From: Lampris incognitus
Taxonomy: Eukaryota; Chordata; Actinopteri; Lampriformes; Lampridae
Direction: 5' to 3'
NCBI RefSeq assembly: GCF_029633865.1
Contig: NC_079213.1
Span: forward strand, 113,296,421-113,360,420
DNA length: 64,000 bases
Both the position numbers and the translations under genes were made by a program. The notes beneath the pieces are model-generated. The model worked only from the letters and a program-made list of their open reading frames with translations, was not told where the DNA came from and ran no database searches. Position 1 is the first letter of the stretch, and each line of letters starts with the position of its first letter. This document shows positions 51,197-64,000 of the stretch, one piece after another.

Positions 51197-52146
51197 TAGG
51201 AATGCAATGATAATAGATTTTGATGGTGTGATTATAGTCTGAGGAAAGAAATCACGGTTTCATGATTATTATGCATTCATTTGTTTTACAACACAGTGGA
51301 TGTATAAAATCACATGAGCTTTCTTTCTTTAATTGGAGGTTTTATTATATTTTTTCCTCACATTTCCTTGTTGGCTTTTTTTTTTTAACAGTTGCTGCCT
51401 TTCGAACTCAAATAATACACTAACGGTGAAAATAAATAACAGTGAAAATAAACGAAAAGAATCGAATTTTTTATCTCTTTGGAATTGAATATAAGCTTCC
51501 TATTAGTCATGTATTTCCCTTCTGAACAAAACAAGGAGTCAAAGGCTCCAGGACCGGCTAGCGTAGTGGTCTATTCTGTTGCCTACCAACACAGGGATCC
51601 TTTTCACAGATTACACCGTTATTTGCAGTCCTTTCAGTTCATGCTATTGTGCAGAAATGTGAGGAGCATGTTCATGTATCAGGGCTCAGTCATGACCACT
51701 GAGCTCCGGTGGATGTAGGTAGCTCCTCTCAAACATGTTGCTCTCGTGACAACATGTGCCGCACGGCACGTTAAGCTGGTGCGCCACTGGTGTAACTTGA
51801 TTTTCGTTCCATCTGTTGTCTGCAGATTGTGCCGGCAATTGTATTTTCCGCGCTGTGCAACCGTTGATCGTAGAACAAGCACAGATCCGTCCAGACCCAC
51901 GGCACACCTGTGCTGTGCATGTAGGCGGAGCATGTCCTACTGAACGTCCCTCTCAAGTCGTGACTGAGTGAGTGACCACAATTTGCGGCGCATAGCCCAT
52001 GGTGGCAGCTGTGCGCACGCCATGGGAAAAATGATGTACCATAATGCCCCTTTTTTGAGAGCGAGAACGAAAGCACTCAGTCTAGCTAAGCCTTTATGGT
52101 TACCAAACCGTGACGTTTTAAAGCGCGGTTAATCGCTGCATCCCTA
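51197..52146. mobile_element. hAT relic with imperfect 8-bp target duplication
   Basis: The ends taggaatgcaatgat and (inverted) tagggatgcagcgat match a common hAT terminus. The flanks accatgtg and gccatgtc agree at six of eight positions. The interior has no intact transposase; it includes a fragment of family A SINE at 51553-51600. Confidence 0.6.
51553..51600 (+). mobile_element. tRNA-derived SINE, family A, 5' head fragment
   Basis: Only the tRNA-like A-box side remains (ctagcgtagtggtctattct, then gttgcctaccaacacaggg). Confidence 0.65.
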
Positions 52147-52154
52147 GCCATGTC

Positions 52155-53595
52155 ATGGGATATGCTACTTCAGTACACTTCAAAAACAAATATTACTGGG
52201 ACCACTACAGAAAACTGCACATGAACATTTAGTACCCAGGAATTCACATTATAGACACTGACTATCCCTGTAACAAATTGGCCACAATTTTCGAACATTG
52301 ACCATACACGGTCCAACCATGTACCAGATTTTGGCCTAGTCTTTTTTTTTCTATTCCCTTTCCCTGGTAGTTTCAGATTACCCCAGATTACCCGTAAGAC
52401 AAGATGATGCTTAATGTAGTTGTGTTTCCAACTAAAGTAAAGGTACACATACTGAAGTAATGTAACATTCAAGTCTTGCACCACTGCCTTGGCGGGAATC
52501 ATCAGCCCTTTAATTTTTTTGCCCGGATCCTGTCACATTCTTGCACCTGGCTTGTGAGGCATGACGAGCCTAAACCTTGCTAAATCTCTCTCCATTTTTG
52601 TTGTAGTGAAGACCTGACCACTAAAGTGCTGGGGGTTCCAAGTGACCTAAAACCCAACGGGCCCACATGTAGTGTCTGTTCTTCCCATGTGTGATGTGTA
52701 CCGAGCCAGAAGATCCCATTGTGAATGAAGAGTGAGCAGCTTGTAATCTTCTTTTTTCCTCCACTTCAGGGCTCTTGTTTGGAGCCCATTAAGTTCACTT
52801 CAGACCATTCAAGGCTCAAGTGCCTGGTAATTGCACATGGCACTTAATCTTGGCAGCCCTCAGACAGTTAGGAGGTTGAATCCCTTTGTGGAGTGAATTC
52901 TATCAGGAGTCCCCCTTACACAATCACACACACCATGTTCTCAGCCTATTCTCCACTGTTCCATATAGACGAGGGAAATGTTGGTCTGTCTTAATCAACT
53001 TGTATAAACTGTTTAAGGAAACCGTCTTGATACAGCTGACTGGTCGGCTCTGTCAGAGCTATTTCAGTGGTTGCTGAAAAGAAGCATGGGAAGTTTCCGG
53101 TTGTTGGTGGAAGAGTCCTGCTTAAGCCAGGAAAATGTGGTGGTGGGGGTCTGGAGATGTTGTGAAATGTAAGTTAGTAGTTGATGGAGAACTGAAGAAA
53201 TTGGTGAAAGGGTTTAAGTTTTGCAGTTTATATGGAAGACTTGTGATAAATTTGACCTTAAACAAGCTGACTTAAGTATTGAACAGAACCCCATACATAA
53301 CTGTGTGGTGTAGCACTATAATGTCTCCTACTTCATTTAATTGTGTACCTCGTGTCATGACAATAAAGTTGACCTTAACCTCAACCTTGATAACCCTGAC
53401 GCTTTCCCAATGAGAGGAGTCAGTCATAATCTGGGGAAGGTTTACTCCAAAAACAGATTTCTCCTGTTTCCACCTGCTTTTAAACTAAGGTATGCGCCAC
53501 TGCAAGTATCGGTTAATTGGCTGATACCAGGCTAAAACTGAGTATCGGGTTTCAGAGATTTTAAGACTAATATCTGATACTAGATGGTGGTGCGA
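52155..53595. other. Intron 16 segment: nearly nothing recognised
   Basis: A LINE-tail-like stretch lies at about 53355-53390 (catgacaataaagttgacct). The rest could not be assigned. Confidence 0.35.
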
Positions 53596-53599
53596 ATTC

Positions 53600-54365
53600 A
53601 CATTTGCAGCAGCCTCAACCAGTACCAGTGTGGGAAGATGGCGGCACAAATTCACATTCCCAGCAGCCTCACCCAGTACCGTCCATGCAGTGTCTTTGTC
53701 TACATCTGTGTCTAAGTTTGTGTCTTTGTTTGATGGCTGGCAGAGCTTGGTCTGCTTGTCCTGTGGGCCCAGGGACCACAGCCCTTCCCAGAGCTGTGCC
53801 CAAGGAGGAAACACCGAGGGTGGTCTGACAGGACGTAGAACCGGGGCAGGCTAAGCTAACTACTAGCCCATGCAGACTGACAGTTCTGATAACACCGAGG
53901 GCAGTCTGGCAGCAGCCTCGCCTGGCGTTGACTGTGGTTTTTGGTGTCGTCATGTGGAGTGGGGGAGGTGTGTCAAGGATGTCTGGCTGGGAGAGCTGGC
54001 ATTGGGTCTGCTGAGGGAGCCTGGTCTGCTGCGTCTGGTGGGCCCAAGGACCACAGAGCTGCGCTCGAAGAGGAAACACCGAGGGCGGTCTGACAGGACG
54101 CGGAAGCGGGGCAGGCTAAGCTAACTGCTAGCCCATGCAGCCCGGCAGTTCCAACAGTCATCCTGGCTGGCGTTCGCTCTCTTGGACAGTGATTTTTTTT
54201 GTTTTTTTGTTGATTAGATTGGGTATTTGTGTTAGTTTGGATATATGTGTTCTTGTAGTTCTTGTAGTTTTTGGATATGTGATTTTGTCTTTGTGTTGCA
54301 CTGCTGTGGACTGGGGGAAACAATATTTCATTTCATGTACGCAAGTACATGAAAAGCAGTTAGTA
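53600..54365 (+). repeat. Unclassified repeat with an internal direct duplication
   Basis: Two blocks of about 150 bases (about 53752-53870 and 53998-54150) share gaggaaacaccgagggtgg/cgg, tctgacaggacg and ggcaggctaagctaact. The end (about 54300-54350) has gtggactgggggaaacaata. A dispersed fish repeat is likely; the family is unknown. Confidence 0.5.
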
Positions 54366-54925
54366 ACATGCCATAAATAATAGGAAAATGGCTTTTATTT
54401 TTCCAATACTGTATTTTGGCACATGGAAGCCTGAATTTTTTTACTGGTGGAAAAAAAAACAGATTCTGTCGGGTATTTTGCACTGTTCAGCAAAAGTAAT
54501 AGATCAGATCAGGACTTGGTGTCAGCCAATAATTAAAGGTTCATACTCTGAGTCAGTACCTGCAATGAAAGAGTGATGGGTGCATCCATATTTAAAACCA
54601 TTACAATACGAGTGTGCATTGGAAACCTGCTCTTTCTTAATCTTTTGTTTTAAATAAGTGGCTTTTTTGAAATGAAGTGAATACAGGGTGAGATGGTTAG
54701 AAATGGAATCAGTTTTTGCTCCCAAGTGAAAAAAAGTACAACGTATTAATCTTTTTGGAAAATACCAACAACTTTGACATGTGGCACCAGTGGTAACATG
54801 GAGAAAAGTTCCTCATGTATATGTTATTTAGGTAATGCAGAAGATATAGACATATCACTGCACAGGAATACAGAAAACTCTTTAAGCTCTGTGAATTAGT
54901 GCAGCAGCATGTTACAGTGGGTAAT

Positions 54926-55108
54926 CCATCCATCCATGATCCAAACCACTTATCCTGCTCCCAGGGTCACAGGGATGCTGGAGTCTATCTCAGCAGTCAT
55001 TGGGCAGCAGGCGGGGAGACACCCTGGACAGGCCGCCAGGCCATCACAGACCTACTCACACGCACACATTCACACCTAGAGACAATTTTAGTATGGACGA
55101 TTCATGAC
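54926..55108 (+). repeat. Interspersed repeat C, copy 3
   Basis: It begins atccatccatccatgatcc and contains gatgctggagtctatctcag and ggcaggcggggagacaccct. It directly precedes a family B SINE. Confidence 0.65.
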
Positions 55109-55111
55109 TAG

Positions 55112-55262
55112 CACGGTCGCCTCACAAGAAGGCCCTGGGTTCGAACCCCGGGGTTGTCCAACCTTGGGGGTTGTCCCGGATCATCCTCGGTGTGGAGTTT
55201 GCATGTTCTCCCTGTGTCTGCGTGGGTTTCCTCCGGGTGCTCTGGTTTCCTCCCACAGGCCA
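55112..55262 (+). mobile_element. tRNA-derived SINE, family B, 3'-truncated
   Basis: It reads ctagcacggtcgcctcacaa, with gggttcgaaccccgg (B box) and ggagtttgcatgttctccct, and stops after tttcctcccacagg. Confidence 0.7.
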
Positions 55263-55549
55263 AAGACAGTGGGTAATGTTGCTACATAATATAGCAATTC
55301 GTGGTTGAAGTATGATGCAAATTCATGGAATAAGCTCTGTCTTGTGGGGCAAGGACATAGTTCCTGAGGTTTAAAGAGGTACCTTCATGCTGTTTCTGAG
55401 CACAGTTTTAACATGGGTGGTTTGAATTACTACCGAAAGGTAGGTATGGTTTTATGATTTCATAGCTATTGGCTACTGAAATTCAGGGTGGTCGTGTGGG
55501 TGTAGCTGTGTGGGCTAAACACTGGGGCTAAACCGCTTGCCATAGAAAA

Positions 55550-55711
55550 ATGAGAAATTCACTGCACTGTCGTCACTTTAGCGACGAGACCACCGACAGC
55601 AGCTTTGAGGTCGAGGATGTGGAAGTGGAAGACGATTCCTCTGTCTCAGTGAAAGTTGACTACTCGCCTCACGAATATGTTGCTCAGCCAATACAGCCGT
55701 ATTCCTTCTAG
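55550..55711 (+). pseudogene. Short acidic ORF, probable relic of a DNA-transposon gene
   Basis: 53 codons: MRNSLHCRHFSDETTDSSFE, VEDVEVEDDSSVSVKVDYSP, HEYVAQPIQPYSF, then TAG. Codon use and the acidic composition look like real coding sequence. The stop falls where a Glu (GAG to TAG) would give PYSFEP, resembling the PYxFEP start of a domain seen in fish transposon-derived proteins. That match is from memory of the motif and is uncertain. Confidence 0.35.
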
Positions 55712-56527
55712 CCAAATGGGAGCATCTTCACTTTTATAGCGTCCCGCTACGGACACGCCCTCTATGCTAATGGTAATGGTAATTCATGACACGGCAAGTT
55801 ACCACATTTTCGCCAACCGGAAATATGATTTCGACCGCCGATATCTCTCGTCTGGCCATAAATGTGATTTTTTTTTTTTTAGGGCTACCATTTGTCTCGT
55901 CGATCACACCCACACTCCTTACATCGATTAACAACAGGACAAGTCAGGTTTTGATGCAAGTATCTCTTTAAGCATCACACAAAGACAAAAATTAGGAAAC
56001 TTTCTGTCTGCGTGTCCTTCCGGTGGGGTGGGGGGTGAATGGTAGTTTATTGGCTGGGCGCTGTGTAAATAATGGGCAGTAGTGATGGGTGGGTGGCTGC
56101 TTAATGAGACACGAAACAAATAATGAACAACTTTGGCGTAAATATTTACATAAATGTTGGCTTCCCGCCTGAACACATAAATATGTAGCCATGTAGGGTC
56201 GAGTCAGCAGTGGAATTGTCACTGTTATTGCAAGATAAAACTATATTTGCATGACAAGTGTAGCACGCACACTGCACACCACATCAGTTGTAATGTGGTG
56301 TGCAATTTTACAGCTGTTTTTTACTGACTGCTGATGTGTTTCTGTTGGTGCTATTCTTGTGATGATGATAATGAGATGAAGTCAGAATACATTTTTATAC
56401 ATGAGGGACTGCAGTATCCTTTAACTGGTGTTGCTGACTTTCACGGCATCTAAATGTTTGTCTCTCTCTTTCCCTCTTCTTTCTTTTCTCACTCCGTCCT
56501 TCTGTTTGTGTGTATGTGTGTGTCTGT

Positions 56528-56532
<5 letters not shown>

Positions 56533-56602
<70 letters not shown>
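56533..56602 (+). repeat. (TC)n microsatellite forming the polypyrimidine tract of PSMD1 exon 17
   Basis: About 35 uninterrupted TC units run right up to the acceptor (tctctccag). There is no other AG within the tract. Confidence 0.95.
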
Positions 56603-56604
<2 letters not shown>

Positions 56605-56605
56605 G

Positions 56606-56720
56606 GACCCCAGAGCAGTGCCCCAGTGTGGTTTCTCTCCTGTCAGAGAGCTACAACCCCCATGTGCGTTGTGGGGCAGCCATGGCTCTGGGTATCTGCT
56701 GTGCTGGGACAGGAAACAAG
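56606..56720 (+). CDS. psmd1: PSMD1 exon 17 (residues 629-667), GC donor
   Basis: The acceptor tctctccag follows the (TC)n tract. It encodes [20 protein letters not shown], then [18 protein letters not shown]. The next intron begins GCAAGC after AAG, matching the known GC-AG donor pattern. No GT nearby keeps the frame to EAINLLEP of exon 18. [15 protein letters not shown] is a PC repeat. Confidence 0.95.
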
Positions 56721-56942
56721 GCAAGCACTTTCCTCTGAGTTGGACAATATAAAAATCAAACCATTCCCCACTTCTTGCTCTAATTCCACACATGAACCAC
56801 CAAGCCAAAACCCTCATGGATCAGCGCCACTCAGGTCTATTAGCCAACTCCCTCTAAAATCAGAAACTCTTTGTTTGAATCAAAACCAGTGTCCGCTTTT
56901 CATATTAACTGGAATTTGACTAGCTGTGTTGTTGGTAACTGT

Positions 56943-59900
56943 CAAGTGAAGTCACTTTTATTTGTATAGCCCAATATCACAAATTACAAATTTGCCTCAC
57001 GGGGCTTTACAGCAGTACAACATCCAGTCCTTAGACCCTCACATCGGATAAGGAACAACTCCCTAAGAAAAACACTTCAGTGGCGGGGAAAAAAAGGAAG
57101 AAACCTCAGGGAGAGCAACAGAATTTACAGATTACAACATTGAAAGAGGATTACAGAATTATAATGGATTTATAAGATATATAAAGAATGTGATGAGGGT
57201 ACTAATCAGCATCGAGATGCCACTAGAATAGCCTAGAACCTGAGCCACGCGACCACCATCACCATGTAGACCTGGCAGGAGAACAGACTACACATGCACC
57301 CAGGGGAGACGCACATCGCACCATTCACATACACGGGGGAAGAGACAGGAAAAGGCATTAGTCACACAGGCGACAGAGAAGTGTTAAGGACATGACAGAG
57401 CGAGAGAGACAGAAATAGATTGATAGAGAGAGAGAGAACGTTGCAATAATCTGTAATCTCATTGACTGGACAGTGCTTAGTAAATTCTATGAGACAGAAA
57501 ACGACCCACTGTGCAGTACAGGCCATGAAGTACTCAAAGGCAACTAATTGTAGGTTAAGGCAAAAAGATGAGTTTTAAGTTTGAATTCAAAGGACTCAAC
57601 AGACTCTGATTGTCTGATGGCAGCAGGCAGGTTATTCCATAAGAACAGGGCCTGTTAGGAAAAAGCCCTGCTGCCTGCTGACTTCTTTTTAACTTTGTGT
57701 GCACACAGAAGCCCTGCATTTTGAGAGCAGCGCGCTCAAGATAGAATATATGGTTTAAGGAGATCAGATGGGTGTGATGGGGCAAGCCCATTTAGCATTT
57801 TACAAGTCAGCACCTTGACGTCTGATCTAACATGGATAGGAAGCCAGTGAAGGGAGGCAAGAATTGGTGTATATTGTCAGATTTTCTAGTTTTAGCTAGG
57901 ATTTAGCTGCAGCATTTTGAACCATCTGAACACTTGTCGTACTAGCACGTGGCAGACCTGAAAACAGAACATTAGTGTAATTAAGTCTGGAAGAAACGAA
58001 TGTATGTCTTTGCATCAGCCTTGGACAGGGAAGACTGAATTTTAGCTATATTACATAAGTGAAAAAGGCAGTCTTGGGAATTTTTTTTTGATGTGCTTAT
58101 TAAAAGAAAGGCTGGGATAAAATGCAACACCAACATTTTTGGCTGCCACACTTTGTGAAATCAGAGTTGTCGCACGTTACCGTTACTTCATCAAATTGGT
58201 CTGAGTCTGGCAAGCCCAACGACCAGAATCTTAGTTTTGTCTATATTTAAAAGCAGGAAATTTAGTGACATCCAATTCTTCACAGCAGCCAAGCAGGCCT
58301 CTAAATTAGTAATTTGAGTACGATCATCAGCCCTCATAGGCACATACAGCTGAGTATCATCCGCATAGCAATGGAAATTTATTCCATGACTGTGTATACG
58401 TATATAATTTGGCCAACAGGCGAAATATAGAGAGAAAAGTAGAGGGCCAGAAACCAGGCCCTGAGGTAGATCTTATTTTACATCAGAGAATATAGCGGAC
58501 ACATTGTGTTCTTTCAGATAAGTAGGACTTAAGCTAAGAGAGCTAGACCAGTGACACCAAAATTGCCAATTATTCTGTCTTAATAGTATACAGTAATCAG
58601 TGGTGTCAAAGGCTGTAATCAGTGGTGTCAAAGGCTATACCGAGGTCCATTAATAGAATCACACAGGTGGATCAGAATCAATAGAAAGTAGATCATTTAT
58701 TATTATGGTTAGAGCTGTTTCAGTGGAGTGACAGGCCCTGGATCGAGGTGCGGTTTGTTAAGTAGACGTTTGACCACAGCTGTCTTAAAACTGCTTGGGA
58801 CAATGCCAGTAGTAAGTGATAATTTAACAATGTCTAGCATTTTAGGCCCCAGAAAACACCAGAGGGCTTTGAAAAGGTTTTCTGGTAAACGCTCAAGTTG
58901 GCAAATAGTTGGTTTAGAAGCTGACACGAGCGTAGTCAAAGTATCAAGAGAGCTCGTCTCAAAAACTATAATAAGAGGGAGAATCAGTGACTCATTGTAT
59001 AGATATGAATTTGGTAAGACAGGATCTGCAGGAGTAGCTGGAGTTGAAGAACTAATTTTGTTTCTGGTCTCATCAACCTTGTTGCAGAAAAAGTCCAGAA
59101 ACTCATGGGCCGTGAAATGCGAGCAGCTAATAGACGGCTGCTTTTTAGTATATTTAGCTATAGTGTCAAAGAGAAATCTAGGATTATGTTTATTGTTTAG
59201 CGAGAGAGATATGATGCTTTCACAGCAGACAAAGCATGCTTGTATTTTAATAAACATTCGTGCCGAGATTGGTAAATAACTACCCATTTTGATTTTTGGA
59301 CTTTTTGTCTCCTGCAGCCCCACATAAGTGTACGTATCTCTTCGTTAAACCAGGGTGTAGACCTCTTTAGTCGCCTAGCTCTTAGGGCCGTGCAATATGA
59401 CCAAAATCTCATATCACAATCTAGGCAAGGCTCAGCGTTTTTGGTTTTTACCGATTTTCACCGAAAAATACCCAGATTTTTAAACTGATTTTCACCCGGA
59501 TTTTATGTTTCGACAGATCCAAAAGTTGTTCCTGTTCGTGTGAGGTTATGTAACAGTGTCCTCTTGTGGCGAAATTCGGCATGCTGGATGGCTTTGAAAA
59601 ATAATAACCGAAAACGCTGAGCTTTGAATATAGGTCATTCATATCACGATAACGATACCTATCATGATATAGCACATTTTCTGTAAATTCAATGAATAAA
59701 TAGTTTACGTAAAATGAGGCCTATTTCTTAATTACATTTTGAATTATATACTCGACAAATAAAAGGTACTTACTCATATTTGATTATTTTTCTTCTTTTA
59801 TTTAGAACCTTTGTGCAAATGTTCAATTAAGCATATAACAAAATGTAAAATATTGATGTAAATTGGGGCCACGTCTTTGCAGATGTAAATTGCAGTCGTT

Positions 59901-60925
59901 CTCTCCTTCCATCTTTGTGATTCTTTGACATATGGTATGCTGCGGGCAAAAGCCTCTTGCAAAGTCTGAGTCTGGGGTTTGTTTTCAGCTCTCAACTGTG
60001 CTTTTGCGGCTCTCGTCTGTAGACTCTCCGTACTGTTTGACACGATTTTTGCGTAGGTGGTAAAAGAGGCTACTGGTGTTTGAGTCTGTTGTGGGGACCG
60101 GCATGCAGCGTATTTTGAAAAATACGGTTTTCTGGTCTGTGTCAAACTTTTCATTCCCAAACCATGTCCATACGATAGAAGTGGCCCCTCTTTTAGGTAC
60201 AAGCTCCTCGTTTTGTCCTGGCTGGTCGGAGTCCTTTTGTTCGGAATTACCCCGTTCTGTGTTGTGTTCACCAACCTCCATGTTTGTTTGTATTGCCTTC
60301 ATGCAAATTTCCTGCCTGCGTCCGTGCTGTGCAAAGAGTGAAAAGGATCACATATTGCTGTAAAGAGTATGATTTGCGACACAACGAAATAAACGATAGA
60401 GCTTAATATGAAACGATAGACATTTTCTGTCATCACATGATATATATGGTCATATCGCACAGCCCTACTAGCTCTGGTAGTGAGAGGTGCAACTGAATGA
60501 AGGAGACCACATTTAAGGGCCACATTTAGGTCACTAGTGAAATTTTTAATAGAGTGTCTCTACAGAGAAAGGAGCCAAGACTTCAGGCAGCTGCTGGCCA
60601 AATGCAGCTACAGTGGACAGTCCAGTATGGCAAGTGGCAATTACATCTGTGCCGACATTAACAGCACAGGTCAGCGATGCTTCAAATTTAATGAGAAAAT
60701 GATCTGACACAGCGGATGTGGCTGGTAAGACAATCAGATCAGAAACCGCTATCTCTTTAGATAAAACCAAATCAAGGGTGTTACCACTGCAATGAGCCGG
60801 CTCCGGAACAAACCGAGTGAACCCAAAAGTATCGACAAGTGCCAGAAAGGCTTTACTTACAGGATCAGCAGCCTTATTCAGACGAATATTGAATGAGTAA
60901 CAAGACATGCTATCAATAGATGAAT
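56943..60925 (-). mobile_element. L2-like LINE, degraded, split by a hAT element (intron 17, antisense)
   Basis: On the minus strand the endonuclease C-terminal part is at 60908-60546 (LVDTFGFTRFVPEPAHCSGN, TLDLVLSKEIAVSDLIVLPA, VSDHFLIKFEA). After the inserted hAT element come STPWFNEEIRTL and, in another frame, the RT approach (NPRFLFDTIAKYTKK, SCSHFTAHEFLDFF, ALWCFLGPKMLDIVKLSLTT, GIVPSSFKTAVVK; 59323-58709). The 3' end at about 56943 reads gggctatacaaataaaagtg on minus, the typical L2 tail. A 22-base tandem duplication (gtaatcagtggtgtcaaagg plus ct) lies at about 58593-58637. The copy is not functional. Confidence 0.8.
59383..60467 (-). mobile_element. hAT element derivative with BED-finger and transposase relics, 8-bp target duplication
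   Basis: The ends tagggccgtgcaatatgacc and (inverted) tagggctgtgcgatatgacc match at 18 of 20 positions. The perfect octamer ctagctct flanks both sides (59375-59382 and 60468-60475). The minus strand carries SIVWTWFGNEKFDTDQKTVF and SNTSSLFYHLRKNRVKQYGE (60302-59985), a BED zinc finger with damaged Cys and His positions. In another frame follows LQEAFARSIPYVKESQRWKE, RTTAIYICKDVAPIY, the start of a hAT transposase core. The catalytic part is deleted. Confidence 0.85.
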
Positions 60926-61019
60926 GACATATTAATTGGAATTAGACACCTTGTATTATTAGTTGACAATTTTGAAGATCTACGCTTTGGACGGTAAGTG
61001 TTCACACTCTTGATAACAT

Positions 61020-61295
61020 CCGTCAACTGTCGCCATTTTAGAATGCTTTGATTGCAACTATTCCCCAGTCCTCTGTGAACGGTACACATGGGCAATGTAA
61101 CTCAAGTTAATGGTCACGGCAATTTGCATATGAAACCAGTAGTTTTCGGTCGTTATGTCACTGCATTGTTTATAAGGGTTGGGATACCCGATGAAACATT
61201 TCTCTCGGTAAACGTGTCCAGATGAACTGATTCACCTTTCTGTGATTTCTTTACCTGGATTATTGAGCATGCATGAAGACATTTCGTCCCCCATG
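61020..61295 (+). mobile_element. Penelope-like element 3' end, 5'-truncated
   Basis: It aligns with 6286-6440 (gtacacatgggcaatgtaac, catatgaaaccagtagtt, tgtttataagggttgggata). It then continues into the tail gatgaaacatttctctcgg, gtgtccagatgaactgattc, acctggattattgagcatg, also seen at 18618-18783. Confidence 0.65.

Positions 61296-64000
<2,705 letters not shown>

Noticed and set aside
56428..56919. ORF of 163 residues with Ser-Leu repeats running over exon 17
   Set aside because: It reads through the (TC)n tract and, in a different frame, across PSMD1 exon 17. The PSMD1 frame with proper splice sites explains the conserved part.

Overview
The window is vertebrate, almost certainly teleost fish, nuclear DNA. 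Genes are split into short exons with GT-AG introns. The non-coding space is filled with fish-type repeats: tRNA-derived SINEs, RTE-, L1- and L2-like LINEs, a Penelope-like element, Tc1/mariner and hAT elements, and long (CA)n and (TC)n microsatellites. The species cannot be named from the sequence alone.

Layout. At the left edge a THAP zinc-finger gene runs leftward (212-831, minus strand) and leaves the window after its first coding exon. Head to head with it, PSMD1 (26S proteasome regulatory subunit Rpn2/S1) starts at 1564 and fills the rest of the window on the plus strand. Eighteen consecutive coding exons can be placed (1564 to 63473). All reading phases match across junctions and give 706 codons; the last exons lie beyond the right edge. 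Intron 16 of PSMD1 (23037-56605, about 33.6 kb) hosts a complete antisense gene, HTR2B (serotonin receptor 2B). Its three coding exons are at 41391-41652, 32122-32322 and 26680-27614 on the minus strand and encode about 465 residues, ending in a PDZ-type -VSFV tail. This nesting is known from other vertebrates.

Mobile elements. Intron 3 holds a Penelope-like element with RT and GIY-YIG parts and inverted tail copies at its ends. PSMD1 introns 7, 11 and 13 carry L1-like fragments and a long RTE-like LINE that has itself been invaded by a SINE and a Penelope tail. The HTR2B introns carry a LINE split by a hAT element with 8-bp target duplication. Just upstream of HTR2B lie two near-adjacent Tc1/mariner elements. 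One has a full-length transposase whose second catalytic Asp reads as Asn. The other is an intact 346-aa transposase with DD36E spacing, the spacing of the Incomer family. Intron 17 holds an L2-like LINE interrupted by a hAT derivative with a BED-finger relic. Fourteen copies of one tRNA-SINE family are scattered through the window.

Points of note: PSMD1 exon 17 has an acceptor tract made of a (TC)n microsatellite and a GC donor, so it lies between two unusual splice sites. PSMD1 encodes the toroidal PC-repeat scaffold of the proteasome base. HTR2B is a Gq-type amine receptor. They share a locus but no evident pathway.
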